A stretch of DNA of 64,000 nucleotides from Symsagittifera roscoffensis (GCF_963678635.1 NC_087066.1:23861609-23925608), one strand, 5' to 3'; positions 18,591-29,450 are shown, counted from the first letter of the stretch. Numbers and translations: made by a program. Notes: generated from the letters alone by a model not told the origin.

Positions 18591-19512
18591 ATTGTATCCG
18601 TCCAGGCGAACTATTCACCTCCCAATGTAACTTTGGTCCATTGAGTACGTTTTCAGCCAGCTTAGTGCCCGGTTGTCGACTCGCAACTTGAATGGCTCGC
18701 TGCCTAGGTGATGCCCTATATTTCGCGACAAAGGTAACCACCGCGAACATCTCTGCTTTCGGTGCTCCGTACTTCATTTCCGTGTCACTTAAGACTTTGC
18801 TCCCGTACGCTATCGGTCTCAAGACTGTCTTCCCGTTCCACTCTTGTTCTTGGTGGAGGATTCCAGATATCGCTACTACCGACGCGTCCGTATCCAGTAC
18901 GTACATCCCCTTCTCTGTTGGCATCCCTAGTACTGGTGCCTCGCACAACTCTTTCTTTATTCTCTGGAATGACTCTTCTGCTGCGTTATTCCACGTGAAC
19001 TTCTTGCCCTTGTGCCTCATTAACTGTTGCATCGGATAAACCTTGTCTGCGTAGCCTTTGACAAATTCCCTATAGTAGTTTGCAAAACCCAGAAATATCA
19101 TCAATTGGTGTTCCGTTTTCGGCGATTTCCAAGTTAGGACTGCCTCTACCGCGTCTGGATCTGGTCTGATGCCGTGTTTGTCCACCATCCTGCCCAAGTA
19201 TTTTATCGAGTCCTTCAGTATCTCACACTTTGATGGTTTGCACTTCAGCCCCGACCTCCTCATACACGCAAAAACTTCGTCGAGTCTCTCAATGTGGTCC
19301 TCTAGTGTGGGTGTCGCTATTACCACGTCATCCACATAGCACATTACCAGATGTGCTTCTTCGTCACGCCTATCAGCGCGTGTGCCATCACCCGCTGAAA
19401 CGTGACTGTGGCATTGCAAAGTCCAAACGGCATCCGTTTCCATTGAAACAGACCCAACTCGCAGGCAAACCCTGTCTTGTCCCTGTCCTGCTTCCTCAGC
19501 GGTACCTGCCAA
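18580..19512 (-). pseudogene. RT C-terminal part and RNase H of element A
   Basis: Residues 1-55 are out of frame. From about 56 the RT palm resumes with VMCYVDDVVIATPTL (YVDD at 19327-19338), SKCEILKDSIKYLGRMV, and the thumb LGFANYYREFVKGYA. RNase H follows with the catalytic Asp in YVLDTDASVVAISG (about 206) and Glu in APKAEMFAVVTF (about 252). After KYRA the sequence leaves the frame again (near 18715). So two frameshifts break this enzyme: one between RT motifs B and C, one in RNase H. Confidence 0.85.
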
Positions 19513-21134
19513 AAAGCCGAGCCTAAATCAAGAGTCGTAAAAAATTTTGCATCACCTAACTTCGAGAGGCTCTCATCAATCCTAGGTATGGGATAGGCAT
19601 CCTTCACCGTGACGGAGTTCAGGTATCGAAAGTCACAAAAAAACCTTAACTGGTCGCCTTTCTTTTTGGCCATCACTACTCCACACGCCCACGGTGATTT
19701 GGATGGTTCTATCATGTCATACTCTAGTAGCATTTCAATCTCCTTTCTACACGAATCCGATTTGTGTGGGGTCATGCGCCTCGCCCCCTCCCTGTGCGGT
19801 ATTGCGTTTTCCTCAAGTTCTATTTCATGCTCAACAAAATTGCAACACCCGATGTCTGCCTTATGTCTTGAAAAAACTTCTTCGCTCCGTTCTAGTACGT
19901 CCTTGATGGCTTCGAGCTGTTCGTCCGTGAACTTGCCCCTCAAGTGGTCAATATCCGGTAGGACCGGTTTATCACCCTGTATTTCGTCTAATGTGGGCCG
20001 TTCCGGGAAATTCGAACAGCTCGATAGTCCATCGTCCGTCTCTGACTTAAGTGACTTCACAAGACCTGACGAATCTTTTATTTTATTCAATCGTCTCAAG
20101 ATACAAATCTTGTCCCTATGATTGGGACAATCAACAACTTCATTTTGTTTATGGTTTTCAGTCATTTCACATCGAGTTTTAACAGGTAAAGCATATCCTA
20201 GTTTCCTCCCCCTCTGTATCGTGATTGGCATGTCAAGGGTATTCAACAAGACACTCACGCAGAGACCGCTCTTCGTAATCGAGAAGGATCTTCCTAAAAC
20301 AGCAGCACTTTGACTATTTGGGTTTGGGACTACACATACCTGCTTGTTGTCACTTAGTTCATTGTAATTTTTCATTCGTAAGCTTACAATCGCCGCCTCG
20401 TTCGCCTTTAGTCTCACCCTCCTACTCAAGAATACCGGTGCTTTGGTTTCATTTGCCATTATTAAATTTACCGGTTTGATTGCGTACCTCCTATCCGGGT
20501 TCCGTATCCTGAACATTGCGTTGTTTAGATCAATCGCTACATCAAAGTTCCTGATGAAGTCTCTGCCTAAAATAAATTGGTCAGTTTCATCTAGGTTTTC
20601 TACCACAAGAAAGCTCATCCACAGGTTACGTTCCCCCAGATTGAGGGCTAATATCGGCGTTCTGCCCAACACCCGCAAGGCCCCCTTGTTTGCAGCTGAC
20701 AACCGTATTCTCGAATCTATCAAGTCATCTTTGTCGAAGCCCATTCGTTCCCAAGTTTCGATTGGTATGACGCTCAAGACTGCTCCCGTATCGAGTAACC
20801 CACGTAACTGAGTCTTTTTGCCACTTATGTCTAACACGTGTCCTGTCACATCTGCCTCTGTCCCGATGTGCATCGCATCTTCTTCAAGCATGGCGCAGTG
20901 TCCGATTGATCTCACTTTCAACTCTTCTCTCCCCACGTTGATTTGCCCAATTAAGTCTTCATCACATGTTATCATTGTTTTGGTATAGATGTTGATTCCA
21001 TCTATATTTAGCATCACTTCATGTGGACCATAAGCTTCTGTGTACCTGTTATCAACACGTACCGACTTGCTACCCCCTCTCGTGAGTAGTGCTCTCAACG
21101 CTCTAGAAGTCGTTTGTGGACTTATACAACTCAA
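19344..21134 (-). pseudogene. Protease and RT N-terminal part of element A
   Basis: Retropepsin-type protease with LLDTGAVLSVIP (catalytic Asp at 20790-20792, about residue 115) and FILGRDFIRNFDV as the second conserved block. RT begins about residue 400: HEIELEENAIPHREGARRM, GVVMAKKKGDQLRFF, DFRYLNSVTVKDAYPIPR, motif A FTTLDLGSAFWQV (about 530), motif B MPFGLCNATVTFQRVM (about 567). The frame ends at 19344, just before the YVDD motif, which is in the next frame. The first codon is TTG, overlapping the gag TGA: this reading frame is -1 relative to gag. In B gag and protease share one frame, so the shift here may be a mutation and not programmed. Confidence 0.88.
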
Positions 21135-23752
21135 GTAATCTGCGTTATTATGTGCATTATTGTCTGGTCACTTGGTTCGCTTAAGTCTCTCGTTACTTCG
21201 TGGCCGCCCACAGTGATTATTGACATTATTCTTGCCCCAATCTTTTTTATGCCAAATGGTTTTCCTGTAACCATTTTTACCGTGTTGCAATTTCCATTTT
21301 TTGTCGACCCCTCAGCAGCTTCTGGTATTGTCTGTGAGCAACTTAATGCTTCGTTCATCTTCTGTCTTTGGATTTCTTGCTTCAGTCGTTGTTCTATTTC
21401 CTTCGCTGCTAGGTCTTGTTTCACTTTGTTGATGGCCTCCGCTGCCGCCTTCTCATAATATATTTCTTGTGCGTTCTTCGCCGTGGCCTCTACTGCACTA
21501 TTACATTGTGTTACAGCTTTCACTGTTTTCGTCGGTAGCTCCGCATTTGGTCTTTCTAGGTCTTTCGTCTCAAATTCACCTTGTCTGTTTCTTTGGTTCT
21601 GCACTGCTGCTAGCGCCAACTTGTGTTTTGGATGACTCTGGTTCTTGACCGCTTCCCAAAACATAGGACAGTCCATCCTGAAGTGCCCCTCTTGGTTGCA
21701 GAAGAAGCATCTTGCACCTATTTTGATGATCAAGCCACTATAGAACTCGTGCTCTTCCATCTGGCTCATATCTTCTTCATCGGGTGCATATCCCAAACTC
21801 TTCATGCCCTGTTTGTATGTCGTGCAATCCGCCACATGATGATCCGCCGACCCGCAGTTAGCACATGACCTGCGTTTGTCCATGTCATCTCTGGGTTTGT
21901 ACCATGACGACCTCTGTGGCTGACTTCCCCCTTGTGTGTTCCTGTTGTCTGAGTACGAGTATTTCTTGGGTTTCATCAACATGTACTCTCTTGACTTCTG
22001 CCTCATCTCCTCTGGAGTTGGTGCACTGTCTTTCGACAATGTGTAGTACGTTGCTAACATCGTTCTCAAGTCATCACTCTTCACCCCATCAATGAACTTT
22101 GAGGCGATACTGAAGTTCCTTCGATTGGTGGATTCTTCCGGGTCACTCCTTCTTCTCAAGCTCTCAAGATCATCTAGGAACCTGTCAATCGATTCATCGT
22201 CCCTTTGTCTCCTCTTCTCAAATCGCATCATCGCTTGATGACCCTTCATGCCTGAGCCGAATCTATTTAACAATATTTCAAAGATTTTGTCCGCTGTGTC
22301 GCGTTCTTCTTCTTTCTTCGCAACCACGCATTTCAATGCCGTGCCTTCCAGATTGCTCAGTATCGCTGTGCATGCTTGCCTCTCATCGTTCAAGTTGTCT
22401 TGTTCTAAGTGCAACCTCATGACTTCTACCCAAGTGTCAATGCACCCATCTGAATCATCTTTGAACTCCTTCGGTTTCTTGAAGGTTTTCCTAGATTTGT
22501 TGCCTCCTCTGTCACTCGAGTCGGTGTTCCTCATGGCGAAGGCTTCTAGCGTCCTGTTCATCATTTCCCAGGTGCTTGCCCAAGTCATCGCATCCGGTCC
22601 CACGTTGTTGTGAGTCGTGGAGTCCCCTGGACCACTAGTTGTGTTCACTGTTCCATTCTTTATAATGGCCCTGGCCCCCACCGGTGCCGTAATAGCGGCC
22701 TCCCTGGTTGCTGGTAACGGTGTTGACTGTCGTTTGTTCCTTTGAGGCTCCACGAAGTCCACTCTATTACCTTGTGTCCTCTCTGCAGCTGGCCTGTCTT
22801 GTTGTGTTGAATTCCTAAGAATAGCGTCTAGCTTTGTCTGTATTGCACTTGAGCTCTCAGCCTGTTCCCTACTCATCGTATCCATTCTCGTTTCCAAACT
22901 CCCTAACTGGCAATTCACTGCGTCATATCGCTGCTTCATTTCCTGCATGTCCTTTCTGATGTTCTTCTCTCGCTCTTCATCAGTGGTTTTTACTTTGTCA
23001 GACGTCTTCTGAAGCTTTTCCTCCGTCGCTCTCGCTAGATGGAAATAGTTGTCCAAGTACTCATAATAGTTGTGTCTCATTTCTTTCTTTATCACATTTC
23101 TATCCTCTTCGCTGTGCTTCAGTTTCTCATCTATCTGATCTAGTTTCGCCATCAACTCGCTTAACTCAAGAGTTGTCGTTCCATGGTCCGTTGTTGTCCT
23201 GTAGTTGATCGCTGGTCCCGATTTTCTCTGACCCTCGTTCTGATCGGTCTCTGTCGTTCTCGTGGATACTGTTCCGAATGTTTTGCTTTTCTGAACCTTC
23301 GTCTCTTCCACTGCTGCGTCATTCGATCTCATTCCGACCATCATTGCTAATCTTTCAGTAAAAAACGTTCTCTTTTGAGACTCATCCTTCACTTTTTCTT
23401 GCGTGTTGCTTGTTGTGTCTTCCGCGTTGTCTATCGGTGAGAACTCTATGGGATTCGGGTTGGGTTCTTCCGCATTAGGCATTGGAGTTGAATCTGTCGT
23501 CTTCTTTCCTGCTTCATCCACACTTTGATCAGGTGTCTCTATATCAATCTCGATGGTGGGTTCTACTCGTTCCTCTTCTATGCCCTCTTTTGCTTTGTTC
23601 TCCGTGGTACTCCTCGTGCTGACCATACTAACTGAAAAGTTCTTCTTTGTTATCTTCGGACCCATTGATGTTGTTTTACGTAGCGACGAGTTATACTTTG
23701 TCTTCGCTTCGGGGGATCTCTTCTCAGCTACCGGTACCCTGCTCCGCCTCAT
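21131..23752 (-). CDS. Gag of element A
   Basis: 873 codons from an ATG at 23752. Basic N-terminus, then a long acidic/charged region; coiled coil about residues 195-300; retrotransposon Gag core about 418-540 (DSDGCIDTWVEVMRLHLEQ through DESIDRFLDDLESLRRRS); two CCHC zinc knuckles, CGSADHHVADC within CANC...C (about 628-641) and CFFCNQEGHFRMDC (about 681-694). It would form the particle and bind genomic RNA. It is longer than common gypsy Gags (about 400-550 aa) because of the N-terminal coiled-coil region. B has the same order but in pieces. It ends TTGA, overlapping the protease frame. Confidence 0.9.
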   Translation of the reverse strand: MRRSRVPVAEKRSPEAKTKYNSSLRKTTSMGPKITKKNFSVSMVSTRSTTENKAKEGIEEERVEPTIEIDIETPDQSVDEAGKKTTDSTPMPNAEEPNPNPIEFSPIDNAEDTTSNTQEKVKDESQKRTFFTERLAMMVGMRSNDAAVEETKVQKSKTFGTVSTRTTETDQNEGQRKSGPAINYRTTTDHGTTTLELSELMAKLDQIDEKLKHSEEDRNVIKKEMRHNYYEYLDNYFHLARATEEKLQKTSDKVKTTDEEREKNIRKDMQEMKQRYDAVNCQLGSLETRMDTMSREQAESSSAIQTKLDAILRNSTQQDRPAAERTQGNRVDFVEPQRNKRQSTPLPATREAAITAPVGARAIIKNGTVNTTSGPGDSTTHNNVGPDAMTWASTWEMMNRTLEAFAMRNTDSSDRGGNKSRKTFKKPKEFKDDSDGCIDTWVEVMRLHLEQDNLNDERQACTAILSNLEGTALKCVVAKKEEERDTADKIFEILLNRFGSGMKGHQAMMRFEKRRQRDDESIDRFLDDLESLRRRSDPEESTNRRNFSIASKFIDGVKSDDLRTMLATYYTLSKDSAPTPEEMRQKSREYMLMKPKKYSYSDNRNTQGGSQPQRSSWYKPRDDMDKRRSCANCGSADHHVADCTTYKQGMKSLGYAPDEEDMSQMEEHEFYSGLIIKIGARCFFCNQEGHFRMDCPMFWEAVKNQSHPKHKLALAAVQNQRNRQGEFETKDLERPNAELPTKTVKAVTQCNSAVEATAKNAQEIYYEKAAAEAINKVKQDLAAKEIEQRLKQEIQRQKMNEALSCSQTIPEAAEGSTKNGNCNTVKMVTGKPFGIKKIGARIMSIITVGGHEVTRDLSEPSDQTIMHIITQIT

Positions 23753-25635
23753 TATTTACAATTGTTACTATTTACAGTATTACTACCTACAAAGTTCTAC
23801 TCTAAAGTTAAAACCTCTTTTGAAAAAAAAATTTTCTAAAAAGAAACCGACGATTTGCTGAAAACAACTTTTCTTAAGCTCCTGAAAATTGTATGTGTTA
23901 GGATAGGATAGGGAATATGATATTACAATTTGTTACTTCAACCTGACTTAGTACTCTTTTAGTGCCCCCTTCCTATTTTTCAGTGTTGTCCCTGTGCTCC
24001 TTGTTAGTATCCCCAGACTAGTGTCCCAAGACCAATGTCCCAAGACCAATGTCCCAAGACCAACGTCCCAAGACTAACGTCCCAAGACCAATGGCCCAAG
24101 ACCAACGACCCAAGACTATTGTCCCAAGGCCAATGTCCCAAGACTAACGTCCCAAGACCAATGGCCCAAGACCAACGTCCCAAGACTATTGTCCCAAGAC
24201 TAATGTCCCAAGACCAATGGCCCAAGACCAATGTCCCAAGACCACTGTCCCAAGACTAATGTCCCAAGACCACTGTCCCAAGACCAATGTCCCAAGACCA
24301 ATGTCCCAAGACCACTGTCCCAAGACCAATGTACCAAGACCAATGTCCCAAGACCAATGTCCCAAGACCAATGTCCCAAGACTGTTTCGTACCAAGACTG
24401 CTCTGGTCCAAGACTGTTCCAAGGCTGCACTGTCCCAAGACTATCCCAAGACTGTGTTGCCCCAAGACTGTCCCCAGAGTGCAATGTCCCAAGACTTCTT
24501 CGGTACTGTCCCAAGACTCGTCACTGAGTGTCTGGATATCGGGTCTCTTCTTCTTCGTTGTAGGGACTATTGAACCACTGTACCTTTTACCACCACTTGA
24601 GCTCTTGTAAAAATTTTCCCAAAATCCCTATCTTAATGGTGGAAACCCAAATATTGATCCAGTTTTTTCAGGCTATTTGAAACTCTAATTTCCCCGCAGG
24701 TGTCTTGTGATCACCTGTTCGTTAAAATACCAACAACAATTTTTTACCAAAACATAAAATTTTAAACTGGAAAAAATTTCAAAAACAGATGGGTGAATTC
24801 TCCTGAAATTCAAGGTTGACTGATGTCAATCTTTGTCCGAAAAAATGTCTGGTACCTGATTGCCACGCGTTTTCCTCCCCCTTGCTAGCGATCTTATGGG
24901 GTATCACAAAAACTGTCTATGTCCGTTCCCCCCTACCGATCCGACCAGGGTGCCTCCTTAACCTGATTCTAATTTTGGATATCCGCTTCCTGTAACCAAC
25001 GCGTGTAAATATCTAATGTAACTAAGTCGACTATGCCGAGCAATTAGTTACTCTAATGTCCCCCCTTTTTACAATTTATAACCGCTAACCTCTAACTTAA
25101 CCAGCCCCCCTTCTAACCTCCCCCCTCTTTAGCCCCCCTCTTAAGCCGAAAAATCCCTTAAGCGCCGGGTGCTAAACCTCTCGAGAGAAAACCGTAGACC
25201 TGTTTCCAGGCCTGCTTGCGCAAAAACTTCCTCAAAACAATGGGACTCCGCTTATCCACTTTTACACTTATCTCCTATAATGTAATGTGGATTCTAACGA
25301 TACCCGTTGCCCAACTTGAGAACACCCCTGTGCGTCCTCTTGTGGTGATCCTGTGCTGGTTGTCTCTGTTCTGCACTTGACAGCAGCACACTTTCCCACT
25401 TGGCTGGTCACCTCTTCCAGTCAAGTCTCCTAGTGGTCCGGCTAGGTTGCAATCTGTCTGAAAACCCTTAACAACGCCCCCACTCGGGCACCTTTTCAGA
25501 GTCACTGGTTTAAATTGCTAGATTGATCAAAACGACCGGTCTTATAAAACAGTATGGGTATACTATTTAATTAATATAAAGGTTTGATCCAAATGATCTG
25601 GTATCAAAGTCACTGTTTTTTCAATTTATGGTTTT
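23753..25635 (-). other. 5' leader of element A
   Basis: 1.88 kb between the 5' LTR and gag without a credible gene. It contains the 14-bp minisatellite next to gag. Directly after the LTR (sense) I see no TGG-starting primer-binding site; a bulged hairpin TTTGATACC...GGATCAAA lies at 25583-25608. C-rich unremarkable sequence elsewhere. Confidence 0.6.
24011..24520. repeat. 14-bp minisatellite in the leader of element A
   Basis: About 26 near-regular copies of GTCCCAAGACCAAT (+ strand) to 24382, then a degenerate tail with CCCAAGACTG variants to 24520. Variation is mostly at the last bases of the unit (AAT, AAC, ACT). The unit has no stop in several frames on both strands, so long apparent ORFs here are artefacts. 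The B leader has a different 25-bp array in the same position. Confidence 0.95.
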
Positions 25636-26987
25636 TGTTCCTTTTTCTATACTTTTTTTCTTGTTTTTGTTTCGCTTTTTGTCTTTTTGCTCGTGTTTTT
25701 GTCCCCCTGGTTACCCCCCCTTACTCGGTTAGCTAGGCCTCGTTCGGAGAGCGTACCAGGAAGTTTTCTCAAGTTTTCTTAAAAAGCTATCACGGTACAA
25801 CCGGAAGGTTTACACGTTCCCGCTGAACCGTACCACCGGTACTCTAGAATGGGCATGCAGCCCGGAGCTGTGTCAAGTGGGTTCGACTCCGTAGTCATGA
25901 TGTCGTAAAAACACCCAGGAGCGCCATAAAAACACTATGTAACAGTCGCCTACTGCAGTCACATATGAGGCTTAAGAAAAATAGGCCCTATAACCATTGG
26001 CTCAAGAGTCAGGGACACTATCTCTTGTGTTTTTCTACCTCAAGAACGGTCAGAGCCAATTCGGTTCGCTTGCGACATGAGACTAGAACCCGTTACAGCT
26101 TGAAGGCTACTACCAAAATATCCTCCCACTCTAGAAAATAAGAACTTCCCCATACTTAGGTCTCAAAATATCCAAAATACATGAACGCCGTTAAAAACAG
26201 GGTTGGAACAATCCGTTAAGTTACTTTTTATTGGACAGTGCAATTTATATCCATTTCAGATGGATCAACCTAAAACTCGCCTTATCTCAACATAACAATC
26301 ATAAAACACACTCGAGAAATTTAAATTGGGGACTTACATGTTGATGTACTCGAGTACAGGGAGTAATTAAATTGGTAAGCAACTCAAGAATCAGGTAATA
26401 TAACTAAACAAGTTTGATACTGGTCAGTTTTGGTAACAGAAGTAAGTTCTGGCTCTAGAATTTGAGTTTTTGTATGAACCATTGGGACACTCAAGCTGTC
26501 CACCTTTCCATTGAAGGTTCACTCTAGTTCGTTCCGAATAGTCATTCTTTCTTCTATTTCTCGTCTCTCCTCCTATTTCGGGATAAGACAGCTCTACTCG
26601 TGTCTTATTTTATATCTGGAAATTGCGAATAGCAATTTCCCGCTGTTTTTCTTGAGCAATTTCCCGCAATTGTAAACTCGGATGTTCTGATTTTTCACTT
26701 TTTGTTTTAAGTTGGTACGAGAAAACTGAGCATGACAGGCTCCATTCGAAATTTTGAAAATTAAAACTTCACTCCAAAATTACGTATTTTTGTGTCTCTC
26801 AAGGTCAAACTTCCAGATATGACCGACTGACACAAACTTGGAACGCGTTGAATCTTTTGACGTCCGTTGGTTCGAGTCGTAAAATCAAGTCCGCAATTTC
26901 GCTGGCAAAAATTGGCTCCGTCCAATTTTTTTGATTTCATTTTTCGGAGCCATTTCAATTTTTCCAAGTTCAAGCCACCGTTTAAGC
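25636..26987 (-). repeat. 5' LTR of element A (cut by the gap)
   Basis: Same as 4001-5352 with about a dozen substitutions and no net indel. It carries the TATA box and the GCGGGAAATTGC pair (26606-26667), the AATAAA (26227-26232) and the conserved mini-ORF block (25912-25950). About 240 bp of U3 are missing in the N run. The near identity to the 3' LTR argues for a young insertion, which sits oddly with the many frameshifts inside. Confidence 0.9.
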
Positions 26988-27187
26988 NNNNNNNNNNNNN
27001 NNNNNNNNNNNNNNNNNNNNNNNNNNNNNNNNNNNNNNNNNNNNNNNNNNNNNNNNNNNNNNNNNNNNNNNNNNNNNNNNNNNNNNNNNNNNNNNNNNNN
27101 NNNNNNNNNNNNNNNNNNNNNNNNNNNNNNNNNNNNNNNNNNNNNNNNNNNNNNNNNNNNNNNNNNNNNNNNNNNNNNNNNNNNNNN
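26988..27187. other. Assembly gap (200 N)
   Basis: Exactly 200 unknown bases, a conventional gap size. It hides the upstream end of element A and its junction with the element B array. Order and distance across it are not proven. Confidence 1.
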
Positions 27188-28091
27188 GATCTCTCACACT
27201 CGTCATTAAGAACACCTTTTCTACCTTCGATCTTTTCCTTTCTTCCGAATTATATTCCCCGCGAGTCAGTCCAATCATGCACCAAGCGAACCTCAGTTGT
27301 AACTCTGTTCTCACATAGGGTATTGCTATTGGAGCGTTTATCTTCTGCGTGGTTCTCATCTCTTCTTCGAAGTATCGTAACACTAATGCTCTCCATGGAA
27401 GGCTCACCAACTGCTCGATCGTTTCCGCGTGCATCTCAGACAATACCAGAGCCCCGTATGCCTTCTGCTTCAGAGTGGTGCCTTGCATCATCGTCTCCAA
27501 ATAAACTTCCATGGCACTTTTGTCTTCGAGAGCCATTAAGTGTCCTCTGGCCGAATTGCTGTACTCTAACATCTCCATGTATCCACCGGCGGGTTCATCA
27601 ATCGATACCTTTTCCGACACTGTCAGTCGGTTATACTCCAGTGGTACGACGCTTTCCTTTCCGTGATTCATAGGAGACGGTTTGAAGTCTTTAAGGGTAC
27701 TCTCTCCACTTTGGCTGAATATCTCCATTTCTAACGTCGCTCCAGTCAGAGTGCGGTCACTCCTCTTGGTTTTGTAACTGGCTGATTTTATTCCTACCAT
27801 GAGAATGGGTGGCACCATCGCTACGTCAGTCAACATCCTGTCTGTGCCAGGCAGTCGATCATCACCCTTTCCCAGATCCAAGGCTTCTTCGAAGCGTTTT
27901 CTTTTGGCTGAGTTGATAGCTTTTATCGAGATTTCGGAATCCAGCTTTGTTTTCCAGATTTCCTCAATGTCACTTGCTGCCAATTTCATTTTCATTTCTT
28001 TAATCCTGTCAATCACCATCTTTGATCGGATCGTTCCTTTTCGGGTTCTTGACCCATATACCCTTTCTCCCTTGTCTTCTTGCGGCGTCAT
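27188..28091 (-). pseudogene. 836-family N-terminal part, unit 1
   Basis: Open from ATG at 28091 into the gap, about 300 residues: a basic N-terminus (SRTRKGTIRSKM), KRKRFEEALDLG, KTKRSDRTLTGATLEMEIF, GGYMEMLEYSNSARGHL, LVLRYFEEEMRTT and AWCMIGLTRGEYNSEERKR. This gives the best view of the N-terminus that is shattered in element A. The ATG overlaps the stop of the 212-family frame as ATGA. In D the two frames are fused because of a one-base difference in an A run, so the overlap is probably derived. Confidence 0.65.
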
Positions 28092-28459
28092 CTTTTTAGG
28101 AGAGTTGCCTCACTTTCATCAGTGGCCGAGTGGACCAGCAACTCGCTCAATCTCCCTTCACACTCGTCGAGTTTGCCAAGGACTTCCCGCATTAGTGGTC
28201 GGTTGAGACCTATTTTCAAGATAGACTGGGTTCCGTAGCTCTGAACTACTGTCCATACCTCTTCCATGAATGCCACTCTGTCCATTCTGCATCCCGTCCA
28301 ATTTTCATGGTCTCTATGATGCACTTCCCACTCCTCTTCGGGCAATGTTTCCAAGAAAGGTACTCTGGCAGTGCCCTCTATTCCTCTTCTTCTTGATGAT
28401 TCCATCAGTAGCTTCTGTTCGGTGGTTTTAGAATTGCTCGGAGAGCTGCTCTCCGGCAA
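28088..28459 (-). pseudogene. 212-family segment, unit 1
   Basis: 123 residues matching the centre of the A 212-aa protein and D 58799-59155: FLETLPEEEWEVHHRDHENW, EVWTVVQSYGTQSILKIGL, MREVLGKLDECEGRLSELL. Upstream, 28460-28680 carries the acidic MQQDPDQAEKEDD-type segment in another frame. Function unknown. Confidence 0.55.
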
Positions 28460-28679
28460 AGTTCCGGTTCGTTCCCATGAAAGCCGACGGGGGTTTCAGC
28501 GTGGAAGTTTCCTCGTCTGCCGAATCAGTCGTCGCTTCCAACGTGTCCGTGCCGTTTTAAAAATTGCTGAGGAAATTGATGTCCAGGCTGGACATCCCTC
28601 CTGTCGAAGCCCTATCGTCTTCTTTCTCGGCTTGATCGGGATCCTGTTGCATAGGTTCTTCCGGTCGACGGCTTGCTCC

Positions 28680-29450
28680 CTACCCATCGTCTCGTCTTGG
28701 ATTCTTTCCTGAACTTGAGGGCCCTTTCTGTCCACCCCTTTCCCCATCAGGAAACTTCGGTACAATTAGTCTGCCAGCTGACTGATCTTCCTCCTCTTCA
28801 TGAACCTTTTTGGCTTCTTCATAGCCGAAGGGTGCTAGCATGGTTCTGGTCTGTAGTGTTCCTCCCACCGTTAACTCTGGTTTTACACTCGTTAAGATTA
28901 GGGAGGCTTCTGGCAAGTCAGCCTTGCCTCTCATGATCATAGGCGCTAGATCCAGTTTCGCCCATTCCTCGTCAAACCTCCCAGGCTTCGGAGTCGCTGA
29001 ATTGTTCATTCGTCTCATCGTTGCTTCATCCGTGTAAGCAAACTGCGTATACTGCACCACTGCGGCATTTCTGCCCACAAAACACGGGTCCATCGTCTCA
29101 GAGAACTTCGCTACCCTCCTCTCATTGGTCTCAAAGGCTCTCAACCTAGGGGTTTGTACTACGGAGTCTGCTCCGAGCAACATCCTTCTAATCAAAGGGA
29201 ATTCCGGGATCTCTTCTGGCAGTTTCTTGTAGTCAAACCAGCCCTTCTTTTCTTCTCTCAACTTATGGTACGCTGCGGTCAGTCGAGGAATAAATGTGAC
29301 TTCGCCGTTTGTTTTGTCGTCGGATCTTAGACTCCAGAGCTTCGGGAATACTTCAATGAGCCCTCTGCCCACTTCCCCCATCCTGTCTCGGAAATGATCA
29401 TCAAAGTTTCTGACGGTCATCCACGGCTCTGACATCTTCGCGAATAACAA
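28680..29450 (-). pseudogene. 411-family segment, unit 1
   Basis: 256 residues: FPKLWSLRSDDKTNGEVTFI, IPEFPLIRRMLLGADSVVQT, DPCFVGRNAAVVQYTQFAYT, PELTVGGTLQTRTMLAPFGY, then a Gly/Pro-rich end. It aligns with A 9413-10400 and D 59430-60233. It overlaps the 600-family frame by 34 bp in another frame; the two read as parts of one protein in the family comparison. Confidence 0.6.

Larger units (their letters stand above)
4001..27187 (-). mobile_element. Element A: giant Ty3/gypsy-like LTR element, about 23.2 kb
   Basis: Near-identical LTR copies at 4001-5592 and from 25636 into the gap are in direct orientation, offset by exactly 21,635 bp over at least 1,352 compared bases with only about a dozen mismatches. 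That implies a relatively recent insertion. Between them, all genes run on the - strand: gag, protease, RT, RNase H, tether, integrase, macro domain, then a long 3' module with an SGNH hydrolase. The domain order PR-RT-RH-IN is that of Ty3/gypsy (Metaviridae). Length (21,635 + 1,592 bp) is far above the usual 5-8 kb. The upstream end is hidden in the N gap, so a target-site duplication cannot be tested. Confidence 0.9.

Noticed and set aside
5600-21000. Very frequent CTCAAG on the + strand
   Set aside because: Largely explained by CTTGAG (Leu-Glu and similar) codons on the coding strand; no regular spacing seen.
24035-24610. Several ORFs of 74-118 codons on both strands
   Set aside because: They are products of the 14-bp minisatellite, which lacks stops in several frames; the encoded repeats (for example VPRPMSQDQCP) are not proteins.
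25599-25616. TGGTATCAAAGTCACTG, similar to an initiator-Met primer-binding site
   Set aside because: It lies on the strand opposite to the element and 20 bp from the LTR, so it cannot prime this element; noted only as part of the hairpin.
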